Positions 7,693 to 14,973 of a DNA stretch of 33,739 bases are shown in pieces. The stretch comes from Thermomonas sp. (GTDB taxonomy: Bacteria; Pseudomonadota; Gammaproteobacteria; Xanthomonadales; Xanthomonadaceae): positions 1 through 33,739 of the forward strand of contig NZ_JAMQHN010000169.1 in NCBI RefSeq assembly GCF_025993755.1, written 5' to 3'. A model generated the notes under the pieces. The model saw nothing but the letters and a program-made list of their open reading frames with translations, was not told where the DNA came from and ran no database searches. Position 1 is the stretch's first letter, and each line of letters opens with the position of its first letter. The translations under genes were made by a program, and so were the position numbers.

Positions 7693-7725
7693 CGAAGCTG
7701 ACCCGAAGCTGACCCGAATCCGAAG
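7693..7725 (+). promoter_or_regulatory. 11-bp phased direct repeats upstream of the macA-like gene
   Basis: CGAAGCTGACC occurs twice back to back (7693-7703 and 7704-7714), followed in phase by the diverged CGAATCCGAAG (7715-7725). This lies in the 170-bp gap between the kinase gene and the adaptor gene. OmpR/PhoB-family regulators typically bind direct repeats spaced about 11 bp, one helical turn. The array is therefore a candidate site for the regulator encoded at 5915-6616. The repeat is observed; the binding role is inferred. Confidence 0.45.
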
Positions 7726-7854
7726 TCTTCTGGAAGAACCAGCCCGAATGGCACGGTGCAGGAATGCGCAGCGCGGGTAGTATCCGCACCCTGTCAACCT
7801 TCTCGGCACGCGTGCGTTCAATGACACGTTGCCGTCTCCTCTGGCTTGGATTGA

Positions 7855-9423
7855 ATGAACAGAACCGCACGTTCCAGCAGCCTTTCGAGCCCACGCCGGC
7901 TGGGCATTGCAGCCGTTGTCGTTGCTGCGGTCGCCGGCGCCTGGTATCTGTGGGGCCACCGCGGCGATGCCTCCGGCGATGGCGGCTATCGCACCGAAAC
8001 CGTGCAGCGTGGCGCCATCCGGGTGACCATTTCCTCCACCGGCACGCTCAGTGCGATCTCCACGGTCACCGTCGGCAGCCAGATCTCCGGACAGGTGACC
8101 GATGTGCTGGTGGATTTCAACTCGCCGGTGAAAAAGGGCGACATCCTTGCCCGGATCGATCCTTCCACCTACCGCGCACAGCTGGAGCAGGGCAATGCGG
8201 CGATTGCGAGCGCGCGCGCCCAGCTTGCCCAGGCGCAGGCCACGCTGCGCAATGCCACCCTCGATTTCCAGCGCAAGCAGGATCTGGTCCAGCAAAAGCT
8301 CATCGCCCGCAGCGATTTCGACCTGGCGCGGGCCGCGCTCGATCAGGCCAGGGCGCAGGTGAACTCGGCGCAGGCGCAGATCCGCCAGCAGACCGCATCG
8401 GTTCAGAACACCCAGGTCAACATCGATCGCGCGATCATCCGTTCGCCGGTCGATGGCGTGGTCCTGACCCGCAAGATCGATCCCGGCCAGACCGTGGCGG
8501 CGAGCTTCTCGGCGCCGGAGCTGTTCACCATCGCCGAGGACCTGTCGAAGATGCAGATCCAGCTGTCGGTGGATGAATCCGACATCGGGCAGATCCGGGT
8601 CGGGCAGCAGGTCAGCTTCACCGCCGACGCCTTCCCGGATCGTCAGTTCAAGGGCGTGGTCGAGCAGGTGCGTCTGGCCGCCACGACCACCAACAATGTC
8701 GTCACCTATCCGGTGATCGTGACCGTGGACAACAGCGACGGAACCCTGCTGCCGGGTTTGACCGTGAATGCCGAAATCGAGGTCAGCAGTCGCGAGAACG
8801 TGCTCAAGCTCGGGAACGCCGCCCTGCGCTTCAAGCCCAGCGACGATTCTCCGCTGTCCAGCCTGCAGCCGGAGGGCGCCAGCGGTCCGCCAGGCGGTTC
8901 GGGTGGTGGTGGCGCTGACATGAGCCGGGATTGGCAGATGCTGGCGGCGAGCCTCGACCTGAACGCCGAACAGAAGGCTGCCTTCGACCAGGCGCTGGAG
9001 GAGATGCAGCGGCGGCAGGCCGAGCGCGCAGCGCAGTGGCAGCAGAACAATCAGTCGCAGCAAGGTGGCGGCAACCGCCTGTTCGGCGGTGGCCGCGGAT
9101 TTGGCGGTCGCCCCGGTGGCGGCAGCGCCGATCCCGGCATGATGGCGCAGATGCGCGCGCGCATGCGCGACCGGCTGAACCAGCAGTTCGCCGCGTTCGT
9201 GGCGACCTTGAGTCCGGTCCAGCGCGGCAAGTGGAACCTCGGCGTCGACGCCCAGCTCAGCGCCCGTCGCGTCACCGTCTATCGCCTGGCCAACGGCAAG
9301 CCGGAAGCCATCTCGATCAAGATCGGCGCCAGCGACGGCAGCAGTACCGAAGTCTCAGGGCCGAACGTTCGCGAAGGCGACCAGATCATTTCGGGTGAAC
9401 GGGCCGCCGCGGGAGGCAAGTGA
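7855..9423 (+). CDS. macA: MacA-like periplasmic adaptor with a large C-terminal insert
   Basis: MacA-type adaptors link an inner-membrane MacB transporter to an outer-membrane TolC-like channel. The 522-residue product has an N-terminal membrane anchor (about 16-34), a barrel/lipoyl part (VGSQISGQVTDV, VKKGDILARID), a coiled-coil hairpin (about 105-190), the second lipoyl half (IRSPVDGVVLTRKIDPGQTV) and a beta-barrel (about 225-312). E. coli MacA has only 371 residues; the excess is an insert at about 330-470. The insert has Gly-rich linkers around two helical parts with LTxxQ-like motifs (LNAEQ at 369-373, LSPVQ at 452-456). The final membrane-proximal strands resume at about 471. The stop overlaps the ATPase start (TGATG). 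Confidence 0.88.
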   Translation: MNRTARSSSLSSPRRLGIAAVVVAAVAGAWYLWGHRGDASGDGGYRTETVQRGAIRVTISSTGTLSAISTVTVGSQISGQVTDVLVDFNSPVKKGDILARIDPSTYRAQLEQGNAAIASARAQLAQAQATLRNATLDFQRKQDLVQQKLIARSDFDLARAALDQARAQVNSAQAQIRQQTASVQNTQVNIDRAIIRSPVDGVVLTRKIDPGQTVAASFSAPELFTIAEDLSKMQIQLSVDESDIGQIRVGQQVSFTADAFPDRQFKGVVEQVRLAATTTNNVVTYPVIVTVDNSDGTLLPGLTVNAEIEVSSRENVLKLGNAALRFKPSDDSPLSSLQPEGASGPPGGSGGGGADMSRDWQMLAASLDLNAEQKAAFDQALEEMQRRQAERAAQWQQNNQSQQGGGNRLFGGGRGFGGRPGGGSADPGMMAQMRARMRDRLNQQFAAFVATLSPVQRGKWNLGVDAQLSARRVTVYRLANGKPEAISIKIGASDGSSTEVSGPNVREGDQIISGERAAAGGK

Positions 9424-10127
9424 TGGCCGATGCCGCCGTTCCGGTGATCCGTACCCGCAAGATCGGCAAGGTATATTCGGCCGGCACCGAGGCTGAGGTG
9501 GTGGCGCTGCGCGGCGTGGACCTGGAGATCGAGCGCGGCGGCTTCGTCGCCATCATGGGACCTTCCGGTTCGGGGAAATCGACCTTGATGAACTTGCTGG
9601 GCTGCCTGGACCGGCCGACGACCGGCAGCTACGAATGCGATGGCGTGGACGTGGCGACGCTGGATGCGGAGGAACTGGCGCGGCTGCGGCGCGAAAAGAT
9701 CGGTTTCGTGTTCCAGGGCTTCCACCTGTTGCCGCGCATGGACGCCACCGACAACGTGGCGATGCCGCTGGGCTATGCGCGCGTGCCGCACGAGGAGCGT
9801 CGGCGGAGGGCACTCGAGGCGCTGGCGGCAGTGGGCCTGGCCGAACGTGCCGACCATCATCCCAATGAGCTGTCCGGCGGCCAGCAGCAGCGCGTGGCGA
9901 TCGCCCGCGCACTGGTCAACCACCCTCCGATCCTGCTGGCCGACGAGCCCACCGGCGCGCTCGACAGCAAATCCGGCGAGGAAGTCCTTGCGCTGTTCAA
10001 GCGCCTGCGCGACGACGGCCATACCGTGATCCTGATCACCCACGATGCCCACGTCGCCGCCCACGCGGACCGCACCTACGTCATGCACGACGGCGAGCTG
10101 CATGCCCAGCAGGGAGCCACACCATGA
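9423..10127 (+). CDS. MacB/LolD-type ABC transporter ATP-binding protein
   Basis: This 234-residue nucleotide-binding subunit energises the adjacent permease. It has the Walker A motif GPSGSGKST, Q-loop VFQGFHLLPRM, signature LSGGQQQR, Walker B ILLADEPTGALD and the switch histidine in LITHD. The VYSAGTEAEVVALRGVDLEI N-terminus and TGALDSKSG are typical of the MacB/LolD/FtsE group. In E. coli MacB this domain is fused to the membrane part; here the two are separate genes joined by an ATGA overlap at 10124. ATG 9423 follows GGGAGGCAAG; an in-frame GTG at 9420 is the alternative. Efflux rather than lipoprotein transport is inferred from the MacA neighbour. Confidence 0.93.
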   Translation: MADAAVPVIRTRKIGKVYSAGTEAEVVALRGVDLEIERGGFVAIMGPSGSGKSTLMNLLGCLDRPTTGSYECDGVDVATLDAEELARLRREKIGFVFQGFHLLPRMDATDNVAMPLGYARVPHEERRRRALEALAAVGLAERADHHPNELSGGQQQRVAIARALVNHPPILLADEPTGALDSKSGEEVLALFKRLRDDGHTVILITHDAHVAAHADRTYVMHDGELHAQQGATP

Positions 10128-11359
10128 CCTGGCTCGACGTCCTCCGTACCGCGTTCTTCGCCCTGCGCGGCAACTGGGCGCGCAGCGCGCTGACGTCGCT
10201 GGGCGTGATCATCGGCATCGCGGCCGTCATCGTGATGGTGTCGATCGGGCAGGGCACCCAGGCCGAGATCGACAAGATGGTGTCGGGGCTGGGTTCGCAG
10301 CGGCTCGACATCAGCAGCTTCGGCGGGATGGGGCCGGGCGGAGCACGGATGGCGCAGGGCAGCCGCTGGTCGCTGACCGTGGGCGACGTGGAGGCGATTC
10401 GCAACGAAGTGCCGGAAGTGCAGTACGCCGCCGGTTCGCTGCGCGGCGGTGCGCAGATCGTTTCGGGCGTCAACAACACCTCGACCCAGTGGCAGGGCGT
10501 GCAGCCGGACTGGTTCCAGATCAACGACTGGCAGATCGCGCAGGGCAACGGTTTCGACACCTCCGACTACGGCGGCGGCTCGAAATCGGTGCTGATCGGC
10601 GAAACCGTGCGCAAGACGCTGTTCGGCGACGATTCCGGAATCGGCCAGACCATCCGCATCGGCCGGGTGCCGTTCACCGTGGTGGGCGTGCTGGGGCCGA
10701 AGGGGCAGGGCGGTTTCGGTCAGGACCAGGACGATCTCGTGGTGGTACCACTGGAAACGGCCCGGCGCCGGCTGTCGAGTTCGACCGACATGCCGCCGGG
10801 CGCGGTCCAGCAGATTGCGGTGGGCGTCGATGACGCCCGCAACCTCGACAGCGCCCAGAGCGAGATCGAAAGTCTGCTGCGCCAGCGCCACAAGATCGCG
10901 CCCGGCGCCGACGACGATTTCGCGGTGCGCAACATCGCCCAGATCGTGGCCACCCGCACCGCGACCACCAACCTGATGTCCAAGCTGCTGGGTGCGGTGG
11001 CCGGCATCTGCCTGGTGATCGGCGGCATCGGGATCATGAACATCATGCTGGTTTCGGTCACCGAGCGGATTCGCGAGATTGGATTGCGGATGGCGGTTGG
11101 GGCCGGTCCTTCCGACGTGCGCCGACAGTTCCTCACCGAGGCGATGCTGATTTCGCTGGGCGGCGGCGTGATCGGGATTGTCATAGGCGTCGTCGGCGCC
11201 TTGATCGTGGGAAAGATCGGCGACCTGCCGGTCCAGCTGGATTCCAAGGTGGTGCTGCTGGCGGCGACGTTCTCGATCTGCACCGGGCTGTTCTTCGGCT
11301 ATTACCCGGCGCGCAAGGCCTCGCTGCTCGATCCGATCGAGGCGCTGCGCTCGCAGTAA
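10124..11359 (+). CDS. MacB-like ABC transporter permease
   Basis: This 411-residue protein is the membrane half of a MacB-type mechanotransmission transporter. It has TM1 (about 22-43, LTSLGVIIGIAAVIVMVSIG), a long periplasmic core domain (about 45-285), then three C-terminal membrane segments of the FtsX fold. The first of these, VIGGIGIMNIMLVSVTERIREIGLRMAVGA, holds the MacB coupling motif, and the protein ends YYPARKASLLDPIEALR. The start overlaps the ATPase stop. No outer-membrane channel gene follows, so a TolC-like partner must be encoded elsewhere. Likely substrates of this family are peptides, macrolide-like compounds or lipids, but the sequence does not say which. Confidence 0.93.
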   Translation: MTWLDVLRTAFFALRGNWARSALTSLGVIIGIAAVIVMVSIGQGTQAEIDKMVSGLGSQRLDISSFGGMGPGGARMAQGSRWSLTVGDVEAIRNEVPEVQYAAGSLRGGAQIVSGVNNTSTQWQGVQPDWFQINDWQIAQGNGFDTSDYGGGSKSVLIGETVRKTLFGDDSGIGQTIRIGRVPFTVVGVLGPKGQGGFGQDQDDLVVVPLETARRRLSSSTDMPPGAVQQIAVGVDDARNLDSAQSEIESLLRQRHKIAPGADDDFAVRNIAQIVATRTATTNLMSKLLGAVAGICLVIGGIGIMNIMLVSVTERIREIGLRMAVGAGPSDVRRQFLTEAMLISLGGGVIGIVIGVVGALIVGKIGDLPVQLDSKVVLLAATFSICTGLFFGYYPARKASLLDPIEALRSQ

Positions 11360-11547
11360 GGACGACGCCGAATGAATCCGTCCTGGACTCTTCGGCATTG
11401 GCCGAGGCGTCCGTGCGGCCCCGTCCAGCGCGCCGGCGCCGGGTTGTGGCAAAATTGACCGGCCAAAGCGGACCCTGCCGCCGGTTGCGATCCGCACGAT
11501 GCCTGATCGAAAGCCCAATGTGCCAGCCGAAGTCGGGGTTCCCCCGA

Positions 11548-11934
11548 ATGGCTGACGTCCATGGGCATCTCCCGCGCAGTCCCGCCGGCGTCCTGCGCGC
11601 CCTGCGCTGGTCGCTGCTCGGGCTGAAGGCGGCCTGGTTGAACGAATCCTCGTTCCGGCTGGAAGTCTACCTTCTGGCCATTCTCGGGCCGTTGGGTTGG
11701 TACCTGGGGGAAACCGGCGTCGAGCGTGCGATGCTGATCGGCAGTTGTCTGCTGGTGCTGGCGATGGAGCTGATGAACTCCTCGATGGAGGCCGTGATCG
11801 AACGGTTCGGCGCGGAGCGGCACGAGCTTTCGGGTCGTGCCAAGGACATGGGCTCGGCGGCGGTGTTCATGCTGATGATGAACGTGGTGCTGGTGTGGGC
11901 GCTGTTGCTGTTGCCCCGCGTGTGGCCGCAGTGA
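11548..11934 (+). CDS. dgkA: Diacylglycerol kinase DgkA
   Basis: DgkA is a small inner-membrane kinase that phosphorylates diacylglycerol to phosphatidic acid, recycling lipid from envelope synthesis. The 128-residue product is close to E. coli DgkA (about 122). It has an amphipathic N-terminus, the segment AWLNESSFRLEVYLL, and the catalytic region ELMNSSMEAVIERFG...HELSGRAKDMGSAAV, with three membrane helices. The start at 11548 (MADVHGHLP) gives the usual length. An in-frame ATG at 11518 and a longer frame from 11398 add residues unlike the family. The 188-bp gap upstream contains GCCGAA/TTCGGC (11367-11372, 11391-11396) that could form a weak hairpin after the permease gene. Confidence 0.92.
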   Translation: MADVHGHLPRSPAGVLRALRWSLLGLKAAWLNESSFRLEVYLLAILGPLGWYLGETGVERAMLIGSCLLVLAMELMNSSMEAVIERFGAERHELSGRAKDMGSAAVFMLMMNVVLVWALLLLPRVWPQ

Positions 11935-11961
11935 CGGTCTGGGCGGTCGGATGAGGATGAA

Positions 11962-12711
11962 ATGGACCTGAGTTTCCTGACCAGCCCCGATGCGTGGCTT
12001 ACCCTGGTCACGCTGAGCGCGCTCGAAATCGTGCTGGGCATCGACAATCTGGTGTTCATCTCGATCGCGGTCGGCCGGTTGCCGGAGAACCGCAAGTCGC
12101 TTGCGCGCAGGCTTGGCATCGCCGCCGCCTGCATCACCCGGGTCCTGCTGCTGGTGACGCTGGCGCACCTGGCGCGGATGCACCAGAACCTGTTCGATGT
12201 CGGCGGCATGGGAATTTCGATCCGCGACCTCGTGCTGATCCTCGGCGGCGCTTTCCTGCTGTACAAGGGCACCCAGGAAATCCGCGAACTGATCAGCGGC
12301 GGCGAGGACGAGGATCCGCGAACCACCAAGGCCTCGGCGGTGTTCGGTTTCGTGATCGCACAGATCGCCGTCATCGACATCGTGTTCTCGCTGGATTCGG
12401 TCATCACGGCCGTCGGCATCGCCGAGCACATCCCGATCATGGTGGCGGCGATCCTCGCCGCGGTCGCGATCATGCTGCTGGCCGCCGATCCGCTGGGGGT
12501 CTTCATCGACAACAACCCGACCGTGAAAATGCTGGCGCTGGCGTTCATCCTGCTGGTCGGCGTCGTGCTGATCCTCGACGGGATCGAGGTCCACGTGCCC
12601 AAGCCGTACATCTACTTCGCGATGGGCTTTTCGGTGCTGGTCGAATGGCTGAACCTGCTGATGCGGCGCAAGGCGGCGAACCGCGGCATCCCCGGCGCCG
12701 GCGAGTGGTGA
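11962..12711 (+). CDS. TerC-family integral membrane protein
   Basis: This 249-residue protein has about seven hydrophobic helices. It shows the TerC family signatures ALEIVLGIDNLVFISI, with acidic residues inside the helix, and the matching repeat QIAVIDIVFSLDSVITAVGI in the second half. TerC proteins are implicated in tellurite resistance and, in better-studied members (Alx/MntP-related), in manganese export and metallation of exported enzymes. Which applies here is unknown. The start at 11962 follows GAGGATGAA, a good ribosome-binding site. It lies 27 bp after dgkA and 6 bp before lgt, so it probably sits in a membrane-protein operon. Confidence 0.9.
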   Translation: MDLSFLTSPDAWLTLVTLSALEIVLGIDNLVFISIAVGRLPENRKSLARRLGIAAACITRVLLLVTLAHLARMHQNLFDVGGMGISIRDLVLILGGAFLLYKGTQEIRELISGGEDEDPRTTKASAVFGFVIAQIAVIDIVFSLDSVITAVGIAEHIPIMVAAILAAVAIMLLAADPLGVFIDNNPTVKMLALAFILLVGVVLILDGIEVHVPKPYIYFAMGFSVLVEWLNLLMRRKAANRGIPGAGEW

Positions 12712-12717
12712 TCCGCG

Positions 12718-13599
12718 ATGCCGTTTCTTGACCAGATCGACCCGATCGCACTCTCGCTGGGGCCGGTCAAGGTGCACTGGTACGGGCTGATGTACCTGCT
12801 CGGCTTTGCCGTGGCCTGGTGGCTGGGCGCGCGCCGCGCCCGCGCCGGGCGCCTGCCGGGCGTGAACGAAGCCGGGTTTTCCGACCTGATGTTCTACGCG
12901 ATGCTCGGCGTCGTCCTGGGTGGGCGGATCGGCTACATGCTGTTCTACGGATTTGCCGACCTGATTCGCGATCCGCTGTCGTTGTTTCGGGTCTGGGAAG
13001 GCGGCATGAGCTTCCACGGCGGCCTGCTGGGCGTGCTGGCGGCGATCGGCTGGTGGTCGCGCAAGCACTGCCTGCATTATTTCGATACGGTGGATTTCGT
13101 CGCGCCGCTGGTACCGGCGGGGTTGGGTTTCGGCCGCTTGGGCAACTTCATCGGCGGCGAATTGTGGGGCAAGCCGACCGCGGGAACGATGTTCGACGGA
13201 TGGGGCGTGGTGTTTCCGCGCGCCCTGCCTGCGCCATTTTCCTCGATGGATCCGGCTACGCTGCGGGCGCAGTTCGACGCCGGATTGCTCAACGGTTTTG
13301 CCCGCCATCCATCGCAGCTGTACCAGGCGGCGCTGGAAGGGCTGGTGCTGTTTTGCGTGCTGGTCTGGTATTCGCGCAGGCCGCGTCCGCGCTTTGCCGT
13401 CTCGGGCTGGTTCGCGCTGCTGTACGGCTGTTTCCGCTTCCTCGTCGAGTTCGTGCGCGAGCCGGACGAACAGCTGGGCTACCTCGCATTCGGCTGGCTG
13501 ACCATGGGGCAGGTGCTCAGCACGCCGTTGATTCTGCTGGGCGTGTTCTGGCTGTGGAAATCGCGTTCAGCTCCGACCCTGGAACCGGAGCCGCGCTGA
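12718..13599 (+). CDS. lgt: Phosphatidylglycerol-prolipoprotein diacylglyceryl transferase Lgt
   Basis: Lgt moves a diacylglyceryl group from phosphatidylglycerol to the lipobox cysteine of prolipoproteins in the inner membrane, the first step of lipoprotein maturation. The 293-residue protein matches E. coli Lgt (291). Visible are [12 protein letters not shown] at the N-terminus, [13 protein letters not shown] (the essential H-GG region) and the Lgt signature [13 protein letters not shown]. These are followed by RHPSQLYQA and [11 protein letters not shown]. The Asn usually found in the 'NFxNxE' signature is replaced by Gly (GNFIGGE), a minor departure. The stop overlaps the thyA start (TGATG). 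Confidence 0.96.
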   Translation: MPFLDQIDPIALSLGPVKVHWYGLMYLLGFAVAWWLGARRARAGRLPGVNEAGFSDLMFYAMLGVVLGGRIGYMLFYGFADLIRDPLSLFRVWEGGMSFHGGLLGVLAAIGWWSRKHCLHYFDTVDFVAPLVPAGLGFGRLGNFIGGELWGKPTAGTMFDGWGVVFPRALPAPFSSMDPATLRAQFDAGLLNGFARHPSQLYQAALEGLVLFCVLVWYSRRPRPRFAVSGWFALLYGCFRFLVEFVREPDEQLGYLAFGWLTMGQVLSTPLILLGVFWLWKSRSAPTLEPEPR

Positions 13600-14393
13600 T
13601 GCGGCAGTACCTGGATCTGCTGCGGCACGTGCTGGAACACGGCAGCGAGAAATCCGACCGCACCGGCACCGGCACCCGCAGCGTGTTCGGCTGGCAGATG
13701 CGGTTCGATTTGAACGCGGGCTTCCCGCTGGTGACGACCAAGAAGCTGCACCTGCGTTCGATCGTCCACGAACTGCTGTGGTTCCTGCAGGGCAGCACCA
13801 ACATCGCCTATCTTAAGGCGAACAGGGTCAGCATCTGGGACGAGTGGGCCGATGCCGACGGCGAGCTGGGGCCGGTCTACGGCAAACAGTGGCGCAACTG
13901 GGAAGGCGCGAACGGGCAAACCGTGGATCAGATCGCGTGGCTGATCGACGAGATCCGCCGCAATCCCGATTCGCGCCGGCTGATCGTCTCCGCCTGGAAC
14001 GTGGCCGACCTGCCGAAGATGGCGCTGATGCCCTGCCACACCCTGTTCCAGTTCTATGTGGCGGGCGGCAAGCTGAGCTGCCAGCTCTACCAGCGCAGCG
14101 GCGACATCTTCCTCGGCGTGCCGTTCAACATCGCCAGCTATGCGCTGCTGACCCACATGGTGGCGCAGGTGTGCGGACTGGGCGTCGGCGATTTCGTGCA
14201 CACGCTGGGCGATGCGCATCTGTATTCCAATCATTTCGAACAGGCGCGCGATCAGCTGGAGCGCACGCCGCGCGCATTGCCGACGCTGCGTTTGAACCCG
14301 GACATGCGCGACATCTTCGGTTTCCGCTTCGAGGACATCGCCATCGAAGGCTACGATCCGTGGCCTGCGATCAAGGCACCGGTTGCCGTCTAA
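13599..14393 (+). CDS. thyA: Thymidylate synthase ThyA
   Basis: ThyA converts dUMP to dTMP using methylenetetrahydrofolate and produces dihydrofolate, which the next gene product (DHFR) reduces. The 264-residue length equals E. coli ThyA. Motifs seen are [17 protein letters not shown] (phosphate and folate binding), [14 protein letters not shown], the catalytic cysteine in [30 protein letters not shown] and [13 protein letters not shown] 13599 overlaps the lgt stop. The lgt-thyA-folA order is shared with many gammaproteobacteria (lgt-thyA in E. coli). Confidence 0.98.
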   Translation: MRQYLDLLRHVLEHGSEKSDRTGTGTRSVFGWQMRFDLNAGFPLVTTKKLHLRSIVHELLWFLQGSTNIAYLKANRVSIWDEWADADGELGPVYGKQWRNWEGANGQTVDQIAWLIDEIRRNPDSRRLIVSAWNVADLPKMALMPCHTLFQFYVAGGKLSCQLYQRSGDIFLGVPFNIASYALLTHMVAQVCGLGVGDFVHTLGDAHLYSNHFEQARDQLERTPRALPTLRLNPDMRDIFGFRFEDIAIEGYDPWPAIKAPVAV

Positions 14394-14404
14394 TATCTAT
14401 CGTC

Positions 14405-14424
14405 ATGCCCGCGCAGGCGGGCAT
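14405..14424. repeat. REP-like palindrome between thyA and folA
   Basis: ATGCCCGC, a GCAG loop, then GCGGGCAT forms a perfect 8-bp stem, preceded by CGTC. This is the general form (GTCAT-CCCGCG-A-GCGGG-AT) of dispersed extragenic palindromes common in gammaproteobacteria. It ends only 6 bases before the folA ATG and occupies the place of its Shine-Dalgarno sequence. A diverged copy in the opposite orientation is at 30350-30373. Confidence 0.7.
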
Positions 14425-14430
14425 TCATGG

Positions 14431-14931
14431 ATGTTGTCTTTGGACATTTCACTGATCGCCGCGCTGGACCGCAACTACGCCATTGGCAGGGGCAATGCGC
14501 TGCCGTGGCACCTGCCGGACGACCTGAAGCGGTTCAAGGCGCTGACACTGGGGAAACCCATCCTGATGGGACGCAAGACCGCGCTGGCGCTGGGGCGCGC
14601 GCTGCCGAAGCGGCGCAATCTGGTGCTTACGCGCGGCGGGCAAGTGCCGTTTGCCGGAATGGAAGCGGTGGCCTCGCTGGACGCTGCCATCGCGCTGGCG
14701 GCGGGCGATGCCGGCGCGCTGTGCGTGATCGGCGGCGGCGAGGTGTTTGCGTTGGCGCTGCCGTTGGCGACGCGGTTGTTCCTGACTTGGGTCGATGCCG
14801 AGGTCGAAGGCGCCGATGCGTTCTTTCCGCGCTTCGATGCGCGCCACTGGTGCGAAACCGCGCGCGAAGCGCATCCGGCCGACGCGACGCATGCGTTCGC
14901 GTTCGATTTCGTGGATTACGAGCGCAGCTGA
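14431..14931 (+). CDS. folA: Dihydrofolate reductase FolA
   Basis: FolA reduces dihydrofolate to tetrahydrofolate with NADPH, completing the cycle that ThyA drains; trimethoprim targets this family. The 166-residue product shows ISLIAALDRNYAIG at the N-terminus and LPWHLPDDLKRFKALT, with the catalytic acidic residue in the P-DD-F helix. It also shows PILMGRKTALALGRALPKRRNLVLTR and the cofactor glycines CVIGGGEVF. ATG 14431 gives a slightly extended N-terminus (MLSLDIS). A TTG three codons later would also fit, and a longer frame from 14383 would translate through the REP-like repeat and is unlikely. No Shine-Dalgarno is visible at either start. Confidence 0.95.
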   Translation: MLSLDISLIAALDRNYAIGRGNALPWHLPDDLKRFKALTLGKPILMGRKTALALGRALPKRRNLVLTRGGQVPFAGMEAVASLDAAIALAAGDAGALCVIGGGEVFALALPLATRLFLTWVDAEVEGADAFFPRFDARHWCETAREAHPADATHAFAFDFVDYERS

Positions 14932-14973
14932 CGGTTCGGCGGCAGCGGATTGCGACCCGCGTCGACGGCCCGG

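Noticed and set aside
7693-7725. Short tandem repeat considered as a CRISPR fragment
   Set aside because: The units are 11 bp with no spacers and there are no cas genes; a regulator site is the better reading.
5879-7894. 671-codon open frame on the minus strand opposite the two-component genes
   Set aside because: It lies wholly against two clearly recognised genes and has a biased composition with no motif.
7495-9063. 522-codon minus-strand frame opposite the macA-like gene
   Set aside because: Antisense shadow with His/Arg/Gly-rich composition; the adaptor reading is supported by domain order.
9423-11359. LolCDE lipoprotein transporter as the identity of the ATPase and permease
   Set aside because: There is one permease rather than two, and the MacA-type adaptor directly upstream favours MacB-like efflux.
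11302-13308. 668-codon minus-strand frame opposite dgkA, terC and lgt
   Set aside because: Asp/His/Arg/Gln-rich shadow of membrane-protein codons; the plus-strand genes are unambiguous.
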